NCBI GenBank assembly: GCA_020161245.1
Contig: JAIUOK010000030.1
Span: 1 to 57,620, forward strand
From: Actinomycetota bacterium
Lineage (GTDB): Bacteria > Actinomycetota > Actinomycetes > S36-B12 > CAIYMF01
Direction of reading: 5' to 3'
DNA length: 57,620 bases
Below, in pieces: positions 1-7,539 of the stretch. Each line of letters opens with the position of its first letter. Within the stretch, counting starts at the first letter, position 1. Below the pieces are notes generated by a model. It was not told the origin of the DNA. It did not search any database and saw nothing but the letters and a program-made list of their open reading frames with translations. A program made the translations under genes and the position numbers.

Positions 1-114
1 CAGGGCCGGCCGTCGCGCCTGCACGACCGGCTCCGCTACGTCCGCCGCGACGCCGGCACCCCCGCCGCCCTCGACGACGCCGCCGCCTGGCGCACCGAGC
101 GCCTCTCCCCCTGA
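1..114 (+). CDS. C-terminal end of an unidentified protein (partial)
   Basis: An open frame runs from the window edge to a TGA at 112-114 and gives 37 residues ending in AAAWRTERLSP. It is Arg- and Ala-rich. Nothing in it lets me name a family, and its start lies outside the window. The next gene begins a short distance downstream on the same strand. Confidence 0.5.
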   Translation, partial: QGRPSRLHDRLRYVRRDAGTPAALDDAAAWRTERLSP

Positions 115-233
115 CCGGACGCGTGTAACAGCCTCACGTGGGCCAGAACCGCGGCGTTCTTGCCCAGTTCGGACTGTTACGCGCGGCCTCCCGGTCGGGT
201 GCTGCCGGCAGGCGAGACGTAGGGTCGTCGCCC

Positions 234-1487
234 GTGGCCCGCCTGCTCGCCGACCTGACGCCGCTGCGCGTCTCGGCGGACTACCGGCGGATCATGCTGG
301 CGCACAGCGTCAGCAACGTCGGTCAGCAGATGACCGCCGTCGCGGTCGGCATCCAGACCTACGCGCTCACGCAGTCGTCGTTCGCGGTCGGCCTCGTGGG
401 GCTCTTCCAGCTTGTGCCCCTCATCGGCTTCGGCCTCTACGGCGGCGCGCTGTCCGACACCCACGACCGCCGCAAGCTCGGGCTGCTCGCCGCAGTCGGC
501 CTCATGGTCTGCTCGGTGGTGCTGCTGTCCACGACGATGCTCGGCGTCGCGCAGGTGGGGCTGCTCTACGTCGTCGTCGCCGTGCAGTCGGCGTTCTTCG
601 CGATCGGCAACCCGGCGCGGCAGTCGATCATCCCGAGGCTCGTCGGCCCCGAGCTGCTGCCGGCGGCGAACGCGCTGTCGATGCTGGCCTGGGGCATCGG
701 GTTCTCGGTGGGCCCGCTGCTCGGCGGCGTGCTCATCGCCGCGACCGGCAGCGTGGCGGTCGCGTACGCCGTCGACGTCGTCGCCTTCAGCGCTGTGCTC
801 TACGCGATGTGGCGGCTGCGCCCGGTGCCGCCCGAGGGATCCGCGGGTTCGCGCCGCGCGGGCTGGGCGGCGGTCAAGGACGGCCTGACGTTCCTGCGCG
901 GCAAGCTCAACCTGCAGATGTCGTTCTACGTCGACATCGCCGCGATGGTGTTCGGGATGCCGCGCGCGCTGTTCCCCGCCATCGCGGCCGGCATGTACCC
1001 CGACGACCCCCGCATGGCCGCGACGGCCGTCGGAGTCCTCTCGGCCGCGCCGGCGATCGGCGCCGTGATCTCCGGCGTGCTGTCCGGGCCGCTCGGCCGC
1101 GTGCGGCGCCAGGGCCTCGCGATCGTGCTGGCGATCATGGTGTGGGGCGGCTCCATCGCCCTGTTCGGCCTCGCCCACTGGCTGCCGGTCGCGGCGGTGC
1201 TGCTCGCGATCGCCGGGGCCGCCGACAACGTCAGCGCCGTCTTCCGCTCGACCATGCTGCAGGCCGCGACGCCCGACGAGTACCGGGGCCGGCTGCAGGG
1301 CGTCTTCACCGTCGTCGTGGCGGGCGGTCCGAGGCTCGGCGACGTCGAGTCCGGCACCGTGGCGGCCCTGACGTCGGAGGCGTTCTCCGTCGTGTCCGGC
1401 GGCATCGCCTGCATCGCCGTCGTCGGCGCGCTGGTCGCGAAGTTCCCCGGCTTCCTCAAGTACGACGGCCGCCACCCCGTCCCCTGA
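234..1487 (+). CDS. MFS transporter, EntS-like (MFS_3) exporter
   Basis: Predicted 12-helix major facilitator of about 417 residues, the usual MFS size, placed in the cytoplasmic membrane. After LTPLRVSADYRRIMLAHSVS comes a series of hydrophobic helices. The first inter-helix loop carries GGALSDTHDRRKLG, which fits the MFS motif-A loop. The overall pattern resembles the EntS/MFS_3 branch of siderophore and drug exporters, but the substrate cannot be read from sequence. I chose GTG at 234 because it starts just before the conserved N-terminal segment. An in-frame GTG at 138 would add 32 residues of low-complexity sequence. It ends 9 bases before the convergent ribbon-helix-helix gene. Confidence 0.85.
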   Translation: MARLLADLTPLRVSADYRRIMLAHSVSNVGQQMTAVAVGIQTYALTQSSFAVGLVGLFQLVPLIGFGLYGGALSDTHDRRKLGLLAAVGLMVCSVVLLSTTMLGVAQVGLLYVVVAVQSAFFAIGNPARQSIIPRLVGPELLPAANALSMLAWGIGFSVGPLLGGVLIAATGSVAVAYAVDVVAFSAVLYAMWRLRPVPPEGSAGSRRAGWAAVKDGLTFLRGKLNLQMSFYVDIAAMVFGMPRALFPAIAAGMYPDDPRMAATAVGVLSAAPAIGAVISGVLSGPLGRVRRQGLAIVLAIMVWGGSIALFGLAHWLPVAAVLLAIAGAADNVSAVFRSTMLQAATPDEYRGRLQGVFTVVVAGGPRLGDVESGTVAALTSEAFSVVSGGIACIAVVGALVAKFPGFLKYDGRHPVP

Positions 1488-1496
1488 CCGCTCGCG

Positions 1497-2072
1497 TCAG
1501 CGGCGGCCGGTGAGCCAGGCGTGGAGGAGGTCGGCCACCACCGCATCGACGTCGAGGCCGCGGCGCTTGGCCTCCTTGGCTGCGGCCTTGCGCAGCTTCT
1601 TGGGCACCGTGACCTTGAGCGTGGTGGTGCCGCCCGACATGAGGTCGTCGGCCTTGGCGCGCTTCTTCGGCTTGGCGTCGTGCAGCTCGTCGTGCGGGGT
1701 CGCCGGCGCGTCGGTGCGGCGCAGGTGGTCCGACGTCGTGCCCTGGAACGCGCGCTTGCCCTTGGGGCGGTCGGTCGGCTTGGCCGGGCCCGCTCCGCGG
1801 TGCTTGGTGCGGGGCTTGGCGGGTGCGGCCGGGGCCTCGGCTTCGGCGACGTCGGCGACCGCCACGGGCTTGGCAGCCGACCGCGCCGGAGCCTTGACAG
1901 GCGCCTTGGCGGGGGCCTTGGCCGTGCGGGCGGGGGCGGCCTCGTCCGCAGCCGTTGCTGAGGCGGCCGCGGCGGTGCGGGTGCGCGGCGTGCGGGCCGG
2001 CTTGGGCGCGGCCGGATGGATGCCGGCGTCGTCGGCCTTGCGCAGGGCGGGGCGCGGCGTCGGGTTGGTCAT
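1497..2072 (-). CDS. Ala/Lys/Pro-rich protein with C-terminal ribbon-helix-helix domain, ParA partner
   Basis: 191 residues. The first ~140 are a disordered-looking Ala/Pro/Lys tail with PAKAP-like runs, suited to nonspecific DNA contact. The last ~45 (TTTLKVTVPKKLRKAAAKEA onward to HAWLTGRR) look like a ribbon-helix-helix DNA-binding fold: a beta strand followed by two helices. Its ATG overlaps the parA stop by four bases (ATGA), so the two are translationally coupled. In partition systems the gene after parA normally encodes the centromere-binding protein, and small RHH proteins can fill that role. That assignment is inference. No repeated parS-like site was found beside it. Confidence 0.75.
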   Translation of the reverse strand: MTNPTPRPALRKADDAGIHPAAPKPARTPRTRTAAAASATAADEAAPARTAKAPAKAPVKAPARSAAKPVAVADVAEAEAPAAPAKPRTKHRGAGPAKPTDRPKGKRAFQGTTSDHLRRTDAPATPHDELHDAKPKKRAKADDLMSGGTTTLKVTVPKKLRKAAAKEAKRRGLDVDAVVADLLHAWLTGRR

Positions 2073-2929
2073 CGGTGGTCCGTCCCGGTCGAGGTGAGGC
2101 TGGAGGTCAGGGCGGCGGCGACGCCGAGGTCGGCGACCGTGCGGGCAGCGGCGTCGAGCAGCAGGTCGAGCAGGTCGTCGAAGGCGTCGGAGGCCTCGTG
2201 GGCACCGGTCGATCGCCAGGCCTGCACGGGGACGCACGCGCCCTGCGCCTGCTGCAGCGCCGTCCGATCCGGGATCGTCACGGGCAGCAGGAGGTCGGGG
2301 TAGGTCTCGCGCAGCTCGGCGAGGCGGAACGCGTGCTCGCTGGTCTGCGGACGAGCCCGGTTGACCAGCACCCCGGCGGGTCGCAGCACCAGGTTGTTGG
2401 ACCCGCGTACGACCTCGACCGCCTCGAGCGCGGCCGCCGCTCCCGGGAGCGCGAAGAACGACGGCTCCGTCACCACCAGCGCCAGCCGGACAGCGGCGAG
2501 CGCGTTGCGGGTGAGCTCGCCCAGCGACGGCGGGCAGTCGACGAGCACGACGTCGTAGCGGTCGATCACGCCCTCGAGGGCGATCCGCAGGCGCAGCGCG
2601 GAGTCGCGGCCCTCGGGCACCGCGCGGTGCTCGAGCGCGCGCTCGGACGGGATCAGCTCGATGCCCTCGCCCCAGCCCGACGCGACGACGGCGTCGGCGG
2701 CGACCCCCGGCCGGGCGTCGGCGAGCACGTCGTTGGTGGAGTACGCCGTCGAGGCCGGGTCGAGCGCGGCCGTCGCGTTGGCCTGAGGGTCGAGGTCGAC
2801 GACGAGCGTGCGCAGCCCGCGCTCCCAGGCGGCACCCGCGATCCCGAGCAGCGCGGTGGTCTTGCCGACGCCGCCCTTCTGGGCCACGACGGCGCACGTC
2901 AGCGGCGCCGTCGTCCCCGTGCCGCTCAT
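2069..2929 (-). CDS. ParA-type partition/MinD-like ATPase
   Basis: 286 residues. The deviant Walker A motif KGGVGKT lies at residues 18-24, DLDPQANAT near 48 is the ParA switch region, and VVLVDCPPS is the Walker B segment. ParA ATPases form nucleotide-dependent patterns on DNA to move plasmids, chromosomes or protein cargo. It lacks an N-terminal HTH, so it is the short type. It is followed by an overlapping RHH protein instead of a ParB. It sits beside photolyase instead of the gid/rnpA/dnaA neighbourhood, so it is probably an additional, non-canonical ParA pair and not the main chromosomal parAB. Start: ATG at 2929. Confidence 0.88.
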   Translation of the reverse strand: MSGTGTTAPLTCAVVAQKGGVGKTTALLGIAGAAWERGLRTLVVDLDPQANATAALDPASTAYSTNDVLADARPGVAADAVVASGWGEGIELIPSERALEHRAVPEGRDSALRLRIALEGVIDRYDVVLVDCPPSLGELTRNALAAVRLALVVTEPSFFALPGAAAALEAVEVVRGSNNLVLRPAGVLVNRARPQTSEHAFRLAELRETYPDLLLPVTIPDRTALQQAQGACVPVQAWRSTGAHEASDAFDDLLDLLLDAAARTVADLGVAAALTSSLTSTGTDHR

Positions 2930-3021
2930 GCGCACCCCTCGTCGGAAGTCTCGTGCACGCATCGTGCCACGCAGAGGCCTCGCTGCGGCAGGCCACACGC
3001 GGTGCGCCACCCGCGCAGAAG

Positions 3022-3077
3022 CCCGCTCTGGATGGGTGACGCGGCGCTCTACCGACGCGTCACCCCTCCAGAGCGGG
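3022..3077. terminator. Strong GC-rich hairpin after the photolyase gene
   Basis: Two 22-base arms (3022-3043 and 3056-3077) are complementary with one mismatch, around a 12-base loop. The hairpin starts 4 bases past the photolyase stop, so it is well placed to end that transcript before parA. There is no T-run, which is usual for actinobacterial terminators. Confidence 0.7.
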
Positions 3078-3081
3078 TACG

Positions 3082-4458
3082 TCAGCGCTTGAGGGCGGCG
3101 TAGCGGCGGAGCGACTCCTCGCGCTCCTCGCGGTGGTCGACGATCGGCGCCGGGTAGTCGGGCGCCAGCAGCGGGGCCTTCCAGGGCTCGTGGACGGCGC
3201 CGCCCTCGATGCCGCGCAGCTCGGGGACGTACCGGCGCACGTAGTCGCCGTCGGGGTCGAAGCGCTGCCCCTGCGCCACCGGGTTGAAGATCCGGAAGTA
3301 CGGCGCCGCGTCGGTGCCGCTGCCGGCCACCCACTGCCAGCCGTGCTGGTTGCTGGCGAGGTCGGCGTCGCGCAGGTTCGTCATGAACCATCGCGCGCCC
3401 CGCTGCCACTCGAGGTGCAGGTCCTTCACCAGGAAGCTCGCCACGACCATCCGCACCCGGTTGTGCACCCAGCCCTCGGCGAGGAGCTGGCGCATCCCGG
3501 CGTCGACGAACGGGAAGCCGGTCTCGCCGCGCGTCCACGCCTCGAACCGGTCGTCGGCGGTGCTCCCGTGGTCGTGCTCCATGCCCGCGAACCGCTCGTC
3601 GAGCCAGGTGCGGGCCGACGCCGGTGCCTGGTGGAGCACGTCGGCGTAGAACTCGCGCCAGGCGAGCTCCTTGCGGAACACCTCGTGGCCGGCCGCGTCG
3701 CCGAGCTCGGCGAGCAGCGTGCGCGGATGGATCTCGCCCCACTTGAGGTGGACCGAGAGCCCTGACGTCGCCGCGAGGTCGGCGCGGTCGCGCAGGTCGC
3801 CGTACGACGCGAGGCTGTCGGCGCGGAACGTCTCCCAGCGCGCGCGTGCGGCGTCCTCGCCGGCCTCGGGCAGCGCCATACCGCCGAGGCCGGGCTCGGC
3901 CGGGATGCCCTGGGAGTGGAGCGGTCCGTGGGTTCGGCGCACCCACTCCGGCCACGCATCGGGGTCGGCGGCCGGTCGCCGCCAGCCGTGGGCTGCCCAG
4001 GCCCGGTAGAACGGCGTGTAGACGCGGTACGGCGTGCCGTCGCCCTTGCGCACGCGGCCCGGCGCGACGGCGTACGGCGACCCGGTGGTCGCCAGCTCGC
4101 GGCCGTCGGCGGCCAGGGCCTCGGCGACGGAGGCGTCGCGCCGGACGCCGTACGGCCCGAAGTCCGCGGCGATATGCACCGTGCGCGCGCCGAGCGCCTT
4201 GGCCACCTCGGGGACGACGACGGCGGGGTCCCCGTGGCGCACGACGAGCGCGGAGCCGAGCGAGGAGTCGAGAGCGTGCAGCGAGCGCACCAGCCAGGCG
4301 CGGCGCGGGTCGCCCGACGGCGTCCACAGCGCGTTGTCGAGGACGAACAGCGGCAGCACCTCGCCGTCGCCGTCCGTGCGTGCGGCGTCGAGCGCGGCCA
4401 GCAGGGCGGGGTTGTCGTGGCGCCTCAGGTCGCGGCGGAACCACAGGACGCTCGGCAC
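3082..4458 (-). CDS. phr: Deoxyribodipyrimidine photolyase (class I)
   Basis: 458 residues, the usual length. It repairs UV-induced pyrimidine dimers with blue light through FAD and an antenna chromophore. The N-terminal photolyase domain begins VLWFRRDLRRHDNPAL. The C-terminal FAD domain shows WVHNRVRMVVASFLVKDL and the signature NQHGWQWVAGSGTDAAPYFR with RIFNP after it, which marks the class I CPD/6-4 group. The start is GTG at 4458. It is monocistronic, with a hairpin directly behind its stop. Whether it acts on CPD or 6-4 products cannot be settled here, although the WQW-AGSGTDA segment favours CPD photolyase. Confidence 0.93.
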   Translation of the reverse strand: MPSVLWFRRDLRRHDNPALLAALDAARTDGDGEVLPLFVLDNALWTPSGDPRRAWLVRSLHALDSSLGSALVVRHGDPAVVVPEVAKALGARTVHIAADFGPYGVRRDASVAEALAADGRELATTGSPYAVAPGRVRKGDGTPYRVYTPFYRAWAAHGWRRPAADPDAWPEWVRRTHGPLHSQGIPAEPGLGGMALPEAGEDAARARWETFRADSLASYGDLRDRADLAATSGLSVHLKWGEIHPRTLLAELGDAAGHEVFRKELAWREFYADVLHQAPASARTWLDERFAGMEHDHGSTADDRFEAWTRGETGFPFVDAGMRQLLAEGWVHNRVRMVVASFLVKDLHLEWQRGARWFMTNLRDADLASNQHGWQWVAGSGTDAAPYFRIFNPVAQGQRFDPDGDYVRRYVPELRGIEGGAVHEPWKAPLLAPDYPAPIVDHREEREESLRRYAALKR

Positions 4459-4634
4459 CGGTCGAGGCTAGGCCCGCCCGGCCGGGCCCGCAGGTCGGGG
4501 ACGCAGGGCCGCCTCGGGCGTCCGCAGTGTGGTGCGACAGACTCGGGCAGAGGCGGCGACACGCTGCCAAGCCCGGGCGGGTAGGACAAGATGAGCCTCA
4601 CCTGCATCCGACGAGCACGAGGGACGAGCGCGCC

Positions 4635-5318
4635 GTGAGCGACCTCATCGACACCACGGAGATGTACCTCCGCACGATCTTCGAGCTCGAGGAGGAGGGC
4701 ATCACCCCGCTGCGCGCGCGCATCGCCGAGCGTCTCGGCCAGTCCGGCCCGACCGTCTCGCAGACGGTCGCGCGCATGGAGCGCGACGGCCTGCTCAGCG
4801 TGGAGGGCGACCGCCACCTCGAGCTGTCCGAGGACGGCCGCGCGATGGCCACCCGCGTCATGCGCAAGCACCGCCTCGCGGAGTGCCTGCTCGTCGACGT
4901 CATCGGGCTCGAGTGGGAGCAGGTGCACGCCGAGGCCTGCCGCTGGGAGCACGTGATGAGCGAGCAGGTCGAGCGCCGGCTGCTGGAGATCCTTGGCCAC
5001 CCCACGGTCTCGCCGTACGGCAACCCGATCCCCGGCCTCGACGAGCTCGACCAGGACGCCAGCGACTCCGACCTGTCGGGCCTGTCGACCCTCGACAAGG
5101 TCGTCCGCGACAGCTCCACCCGCGTGACGGTCGTGCGCATCGGCGAGCCGATCCAGAACGACGCCGTCCTCATGGCCGCGCTGCGCCGCGCGGGCGCCAT
5201 GCCCGGCGCCACCGTGAAGGTCGTCGCGTCGCCCGGCGGCTTCCTCGTCGGGAGCGCCGGCGAGTACGCCGAGCTCGACTCCGCGACCGCGTCGCACGTC
5301 TTCGTCTCCAAGGGGTAG
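4635..5318 (+). CDS. ideR: Iron-dependent transcriptional repressor, DtxR/IdeR family
   Basis: 227 residues with all three IdeR domains. An N-terminal winged helix begins LIDTTEMYLRTIFELEEEGI and holds the recognition helix GPTVSQTVARMERDGL. A metal-binding/dimerisation domain contains HRLAECLLVDVIGLEW and CRWEHVMSE (His/Cys/Glu ligands). A C-terminal SH3/FeoA-like domain begins near VRIGEPIQ. In this family Fe2+-loaded dimers repress siderophore and iron-uptake genes. GTG at 4635 was chosen because the conserved SDLIDTTEMYL start follows at once. The gene stands alone, with the phr promoter region divergent on its left. Confidence 0.93.
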   Translation: MSDLIDTTEMYLRTIFELEEEGITPLRARIAERLGQSGPTVSQTVARMERDGLLSVEGDRHLELSEDGRAMATRVMRKHRLAECLLVDVIGLEWEQVHAEACRWEHVMSEQVERRLLEILGHPTVSPYGNPIPGLDELDQDASDSDLSGLSTLDKVVRDSSTRVTVVRIGEPIQNDAVLMAALRRAGAMPGATVKVVASPGGFLVGSAGEYAELDSATASHVFVSKG

Positions 5319-5521
5319 CGACCCGCACCCGCTCCGCCGGCCCTCGTCCTCACGGACGGGGGCCGTCGCCGTCCCCGGGCAGGTCCAGGGCGGCTGCGAT
5401 GACCCGATCGGGTGGTCGCAGCGCCGGTATGTCCGGTTTCCGGGTGAATTGGCACCCGATTGGCCGTGACATACCCGTGACATGGGGTCGTCCGAACGGC
5501 TAGGTTCCTTCCTGCCCGCCA
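5319..5521. other. Intergenic region before the riboswitch; no gene seen
   Basis: About 200 bases follow the DtxR stop, and I see no coding frame with believable protein sequence. The stretch 5430-5500 is less GC-rich than its surroundings and is the likely promoter region for the riboswitch transcript. I could not fix -35 and -10 boxes with confidence. Confidence 0.6.
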
Positions 5522-5714
5522 GACCCGGCGGGTGCCGCCGGCGGACGCCGAGTCCTGCCAGTCGCCGACGGTCGCACCACCTCGCTGGCAGGAGCGGGGG
5601 ACCCACTTTCCGGGCCCGCCGTACGGCGAGCCCTCGGGGTGAAGCCGGTTCCGACCGGCCGGGACAACTCCCGTTCCGAACCCGACAGCTCACCTCGCAG
5701 GCGTCGTGGAGGAC
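5522..5714 (+). promoter_or_regulatory. Cyclic di-AMP riboswitch (ydaO-yuaA class)
   Basis: The conserved blocks of the ydaO/yuaA aptamer appear in order. GCCGAGTCCTGCC lies around 5547, AGCGGGGGACCCA around 5592, GGGGTGAAGC around 5637, and CGAACCCGACAGCTCACCTC around 5677, followed by GCAGGCGTCGTGGAGG. They directly precede an NlpC/P60 cell-wall hydrolase, the classic actinobacterial target. In this class high c-di-AMP turns expression off. The Shine-Dalgarno GGAGG at the end of the aptamer serves the ATG at 5720. Confidence 0.93.
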
Positions 5715-5719
5715 ACCTC

Positions 5720-6358
5720 ATGGCGTCTGCACGCGCGCGCGTGGGCGCGGCCGTCTCGGTCGCGCTCGCCGTCACGTTGCTCCCTGCGTTCGCGTCGTCG
5801 GCCTCGGCCGCGACCACGCCGGACGGCGGATCGACCTCCTCGGTCACCTCCGCCGCCATCACCACGTCGAGCCTGTCGACGAGCTCGCTGTCGACCGCCA
5901 GCACCGCGGTGACCGCCGCCCCGGTGCTGACGTTCTCGCTGCCTGCCTCGCGCACCGGCTACGTCAAGCTCACCGCCGACGCCAAGGCCGACCCCGTCGT
6001 GCGCGGCAAGGCGGTCATCGCCACGGCGAAGCGGTTCAAGGGCGTGCGCTACGTCGCCGGCGGCACCTCGCCGTCGGTCGGCTTCGACTGCTCGGGCTTC
6101 ACCCGCTACGTCTACTCGCGGCTGAAGATCTCCATCCCGCGCGTCTCGCGCGACCAGTACTCCTGGGCGACGCCGATCAAGAAGTCCAAGATCGTCCCCG
6201 GCGACCTCGTGTTCTTCTACAGCAGCAGCGGCCGGATCTACCACGCCGCCATCTACGCGGGCAACGGCTACATCTGGCACTCGCCCTACCCCGGCAAGCG
6301 CGTGATGCTCGAGCGCATCTGGACCTCGAGCTGGAAGGCCGCGCGCGTCCGGGTCTGA
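5720..6358 (+). CDS. Secreted NlpC/P60 peptidoglycan endopeptidase
   Basis: 212 residues. The signal peptide runs from MASARARVGAAVSVALAVTL to a likely cut after SSASA. A Ser/Thr-rich linker of about 50 residues follows, then an NlpC/P60 domain. The catalytic Cys is in GFDCSGFTRYVY and the His in RIYHAAIYAGNGYIWH. Family members cut the D-Glu-mesoDAP type bond in stem peptides and act in cell separation and growth. The ATG at 5720 was chosen because it has GGAGG seven bases upstream and starts the signal peptide. A longer GTG frame begins inside the riboswitch and is not credible. Control by the c-di-AMP riboswitch ties hydrolase level to wall and osmotic state. Confidence 0.93.
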   Translation: MASARARVGAAVSVALAVTLLPAFASSASAATTPDGGSTSSVTSAAITTSSLSTSSLSTASTAVTAAPVLTFSLPASRTGYVKLTADAKADPVVRGKAVIATAKRFKGVRYVAGGTSPSVGFDCSGFTRYVYSRLKISIPRVSRDQYSWATPIKKSKIVPGDLVFFYSSSGRIYHAAIYAGNGYIWHSPYPGKRVMLERIWTSSWKAARVRV

Positions 6359-6410
6359 AGACCTGCGGCTCCCCGGAGCACTTCCCCCGGCTCCCGGAGC
6401 CGTACGGACC

Positions 6411-6446
6411 GAAGGCCCCCCTGGACGGGACACCAGGGGGGCCTTC
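6411..6446 (+). terminator. Perfect 14-bp terminator hairpin
   Basis: GAAGGCCCCCCTGG at 6411-6424 and its exact complement at 6433-6446 enclose an 8-base loop. It lies about 50 bases after the NlpC/P60 stop and ends the riboswitch-controlled transcript. Confidence 0.85.
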
Positions 6447-6485
6447 GCCTGTCCGGCGCCGTGCTGTGGGGCATGCTCTGACCCC

Positions 6486-7373
6486 GTGACCTCCTGGCGC
6501 GACGGCCTGCGGCCTGATGCGGCGCGCGACCTCGCCCAGCTCGACCGCGCGCTCGGCCACGCGCTGGCCCGCGAGGACCTCGCCGTTGCCCTGCTCGACC
6601 CGCGCGGCCACCTCTTCCAGCGCCTGGAGTACGTCGGCGACTCCATCCTCGACGCCGTCGTCGTCGCCGAGCTCGTGCTCATCGAGCCGTGGGACGAGTC
6701 GTCGCTGCGGATGATCGCCGGCGAGCAGCAGGCCCTCGTGTCCGACCATGCGCTCGGCCGGGTGGCAGCCCGGCGCGGGCTGCCCGCGGTGCGTACCTTC
6801 CCGGCGTCGCGGCACCGCCTCGCCGACCGCATCGAGGCGAGCATCGGCGCGCTGTGGGCCGACGCCGGGATCGAGGAGGCCGAGCGTGCGGCGGACGACC
6901 TCGTGGTGGGGCCGGGCCTCGAGGGCCTGCGCCGCCGCGCCGGCGTCCCCACCGGCGATGACGGCCATCACTACGCCGACGCCGCCCGCGCGCTCGGGTT
7001 CGAGCCGGTCGAGCCCTCCTGGTACGCCGCCGCCGCGCGCACCGGCCCGGCCCGCCGAAGGCTCGCGATGCTCGGCGACTCCGTCATCGAGGCGGCCATC
7101 TCCACCGCCCAGTACGTCGCGGATCCCGCGGCGACCGAGGCGCAGATGAGCGACGAGCGACGTGCGGCGACGTCGAACGCGACGCTCGCCGTCCGGGCGC
7201 GCGACCTCGGCCTCGAGCGGCGGACCGACGACCGCACCGACAACCGCGCGATGGCCGACGAGGTGCAGGCCCTCGTCGGCGCCGTCGCGATGGACGGCGG
7301 CCTGCGCGCCGGGCTGCTCGTCGCAGCAGGCGTCCTCCGCCGCCCCTTCGTCCCCGGCCCCGTCGCCATCTGA
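6486..7373 (+). CDS. Protein with two tandem RNase III domains, no dsRNA-binding domain
   Basis: 295 residues from GTG at 6486. Two copies of the RNase III fold are visible. Copy 1 has the signature FQRLEYVGDSILDAVV (E48, D52) and the second acidic motif ADRIEASIGALWADAG (D114, E117). These match the four metal-binding acids of bacterial RNase III. Copy 2 has RRRLAMLGDSVIEAAI (A194, D198) and MADEVQALVGAVAMDGG (D258, Q261), so two of its four acids are lost. No C-terminal dsRBD is present. Ordinary RNase III is a one-domain homodimer with a dsRBD. This layout resembles an intramolecular pseudo-dimer with one active site. Its substrate is unknown. It is monocistronic and lies between a terminator and an SDR gene. 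Confidence 0.75.
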   Translation: MTSWRDGLRPDAARDLAQLDRALGHALAREDLAVALLDPRGHLFQRLEYVGDSILDAVVVAELVLIEPWDESSLRMIAGEQQALVSDHALGRVAARRGLPAVRTFPASRHRLADRIEASIGALWADAGIEEAERAADDLVVGPGLEGLRRRAGVPTGDDGHHYADAARALGFEPVEPSWYAAAARTGPARRRLAMLGDSVIEAAISTAQYVADPAATEAQMSDERRAATSNATLAVRARDLGLERRTDDRTDNRAMADEVQALVGAVAMDGGLRAGLLVAAGVLRRPFVPGPVAI

Positions 7374-7539
7374 TCCGCATCCGGCGGCGCGGGCTCCCGG
7401 ACGCCTGACGGCGCGCGCGTCCGGTCGGCTGGCGACGATCGGCCCGCGTCCGGCGGCGAGTGCCCCGCGGGCCTGACGGCGCGCTGAAGCCTCGTCAGGA
7501 CGCCCCCGGCCCCGGCGGCCACGGCCTAGGGTTCGGCGC

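Noticed and set aside
138..233. Extended N-terminus of the MFS transporter from GTG 138
   Set aside because: The extra 32 residues are low complexity and precede the conserved start region. GTG 234 fits the family better, though the longer form cannot be excluded.
5639..5719. Earlier GTG start for the NlpC/P60 gene
   Set aside because: It lies inside the conserved c-di-AMP riboswitch. ATG 5720 has the ribosome site and begins the signal peptide.
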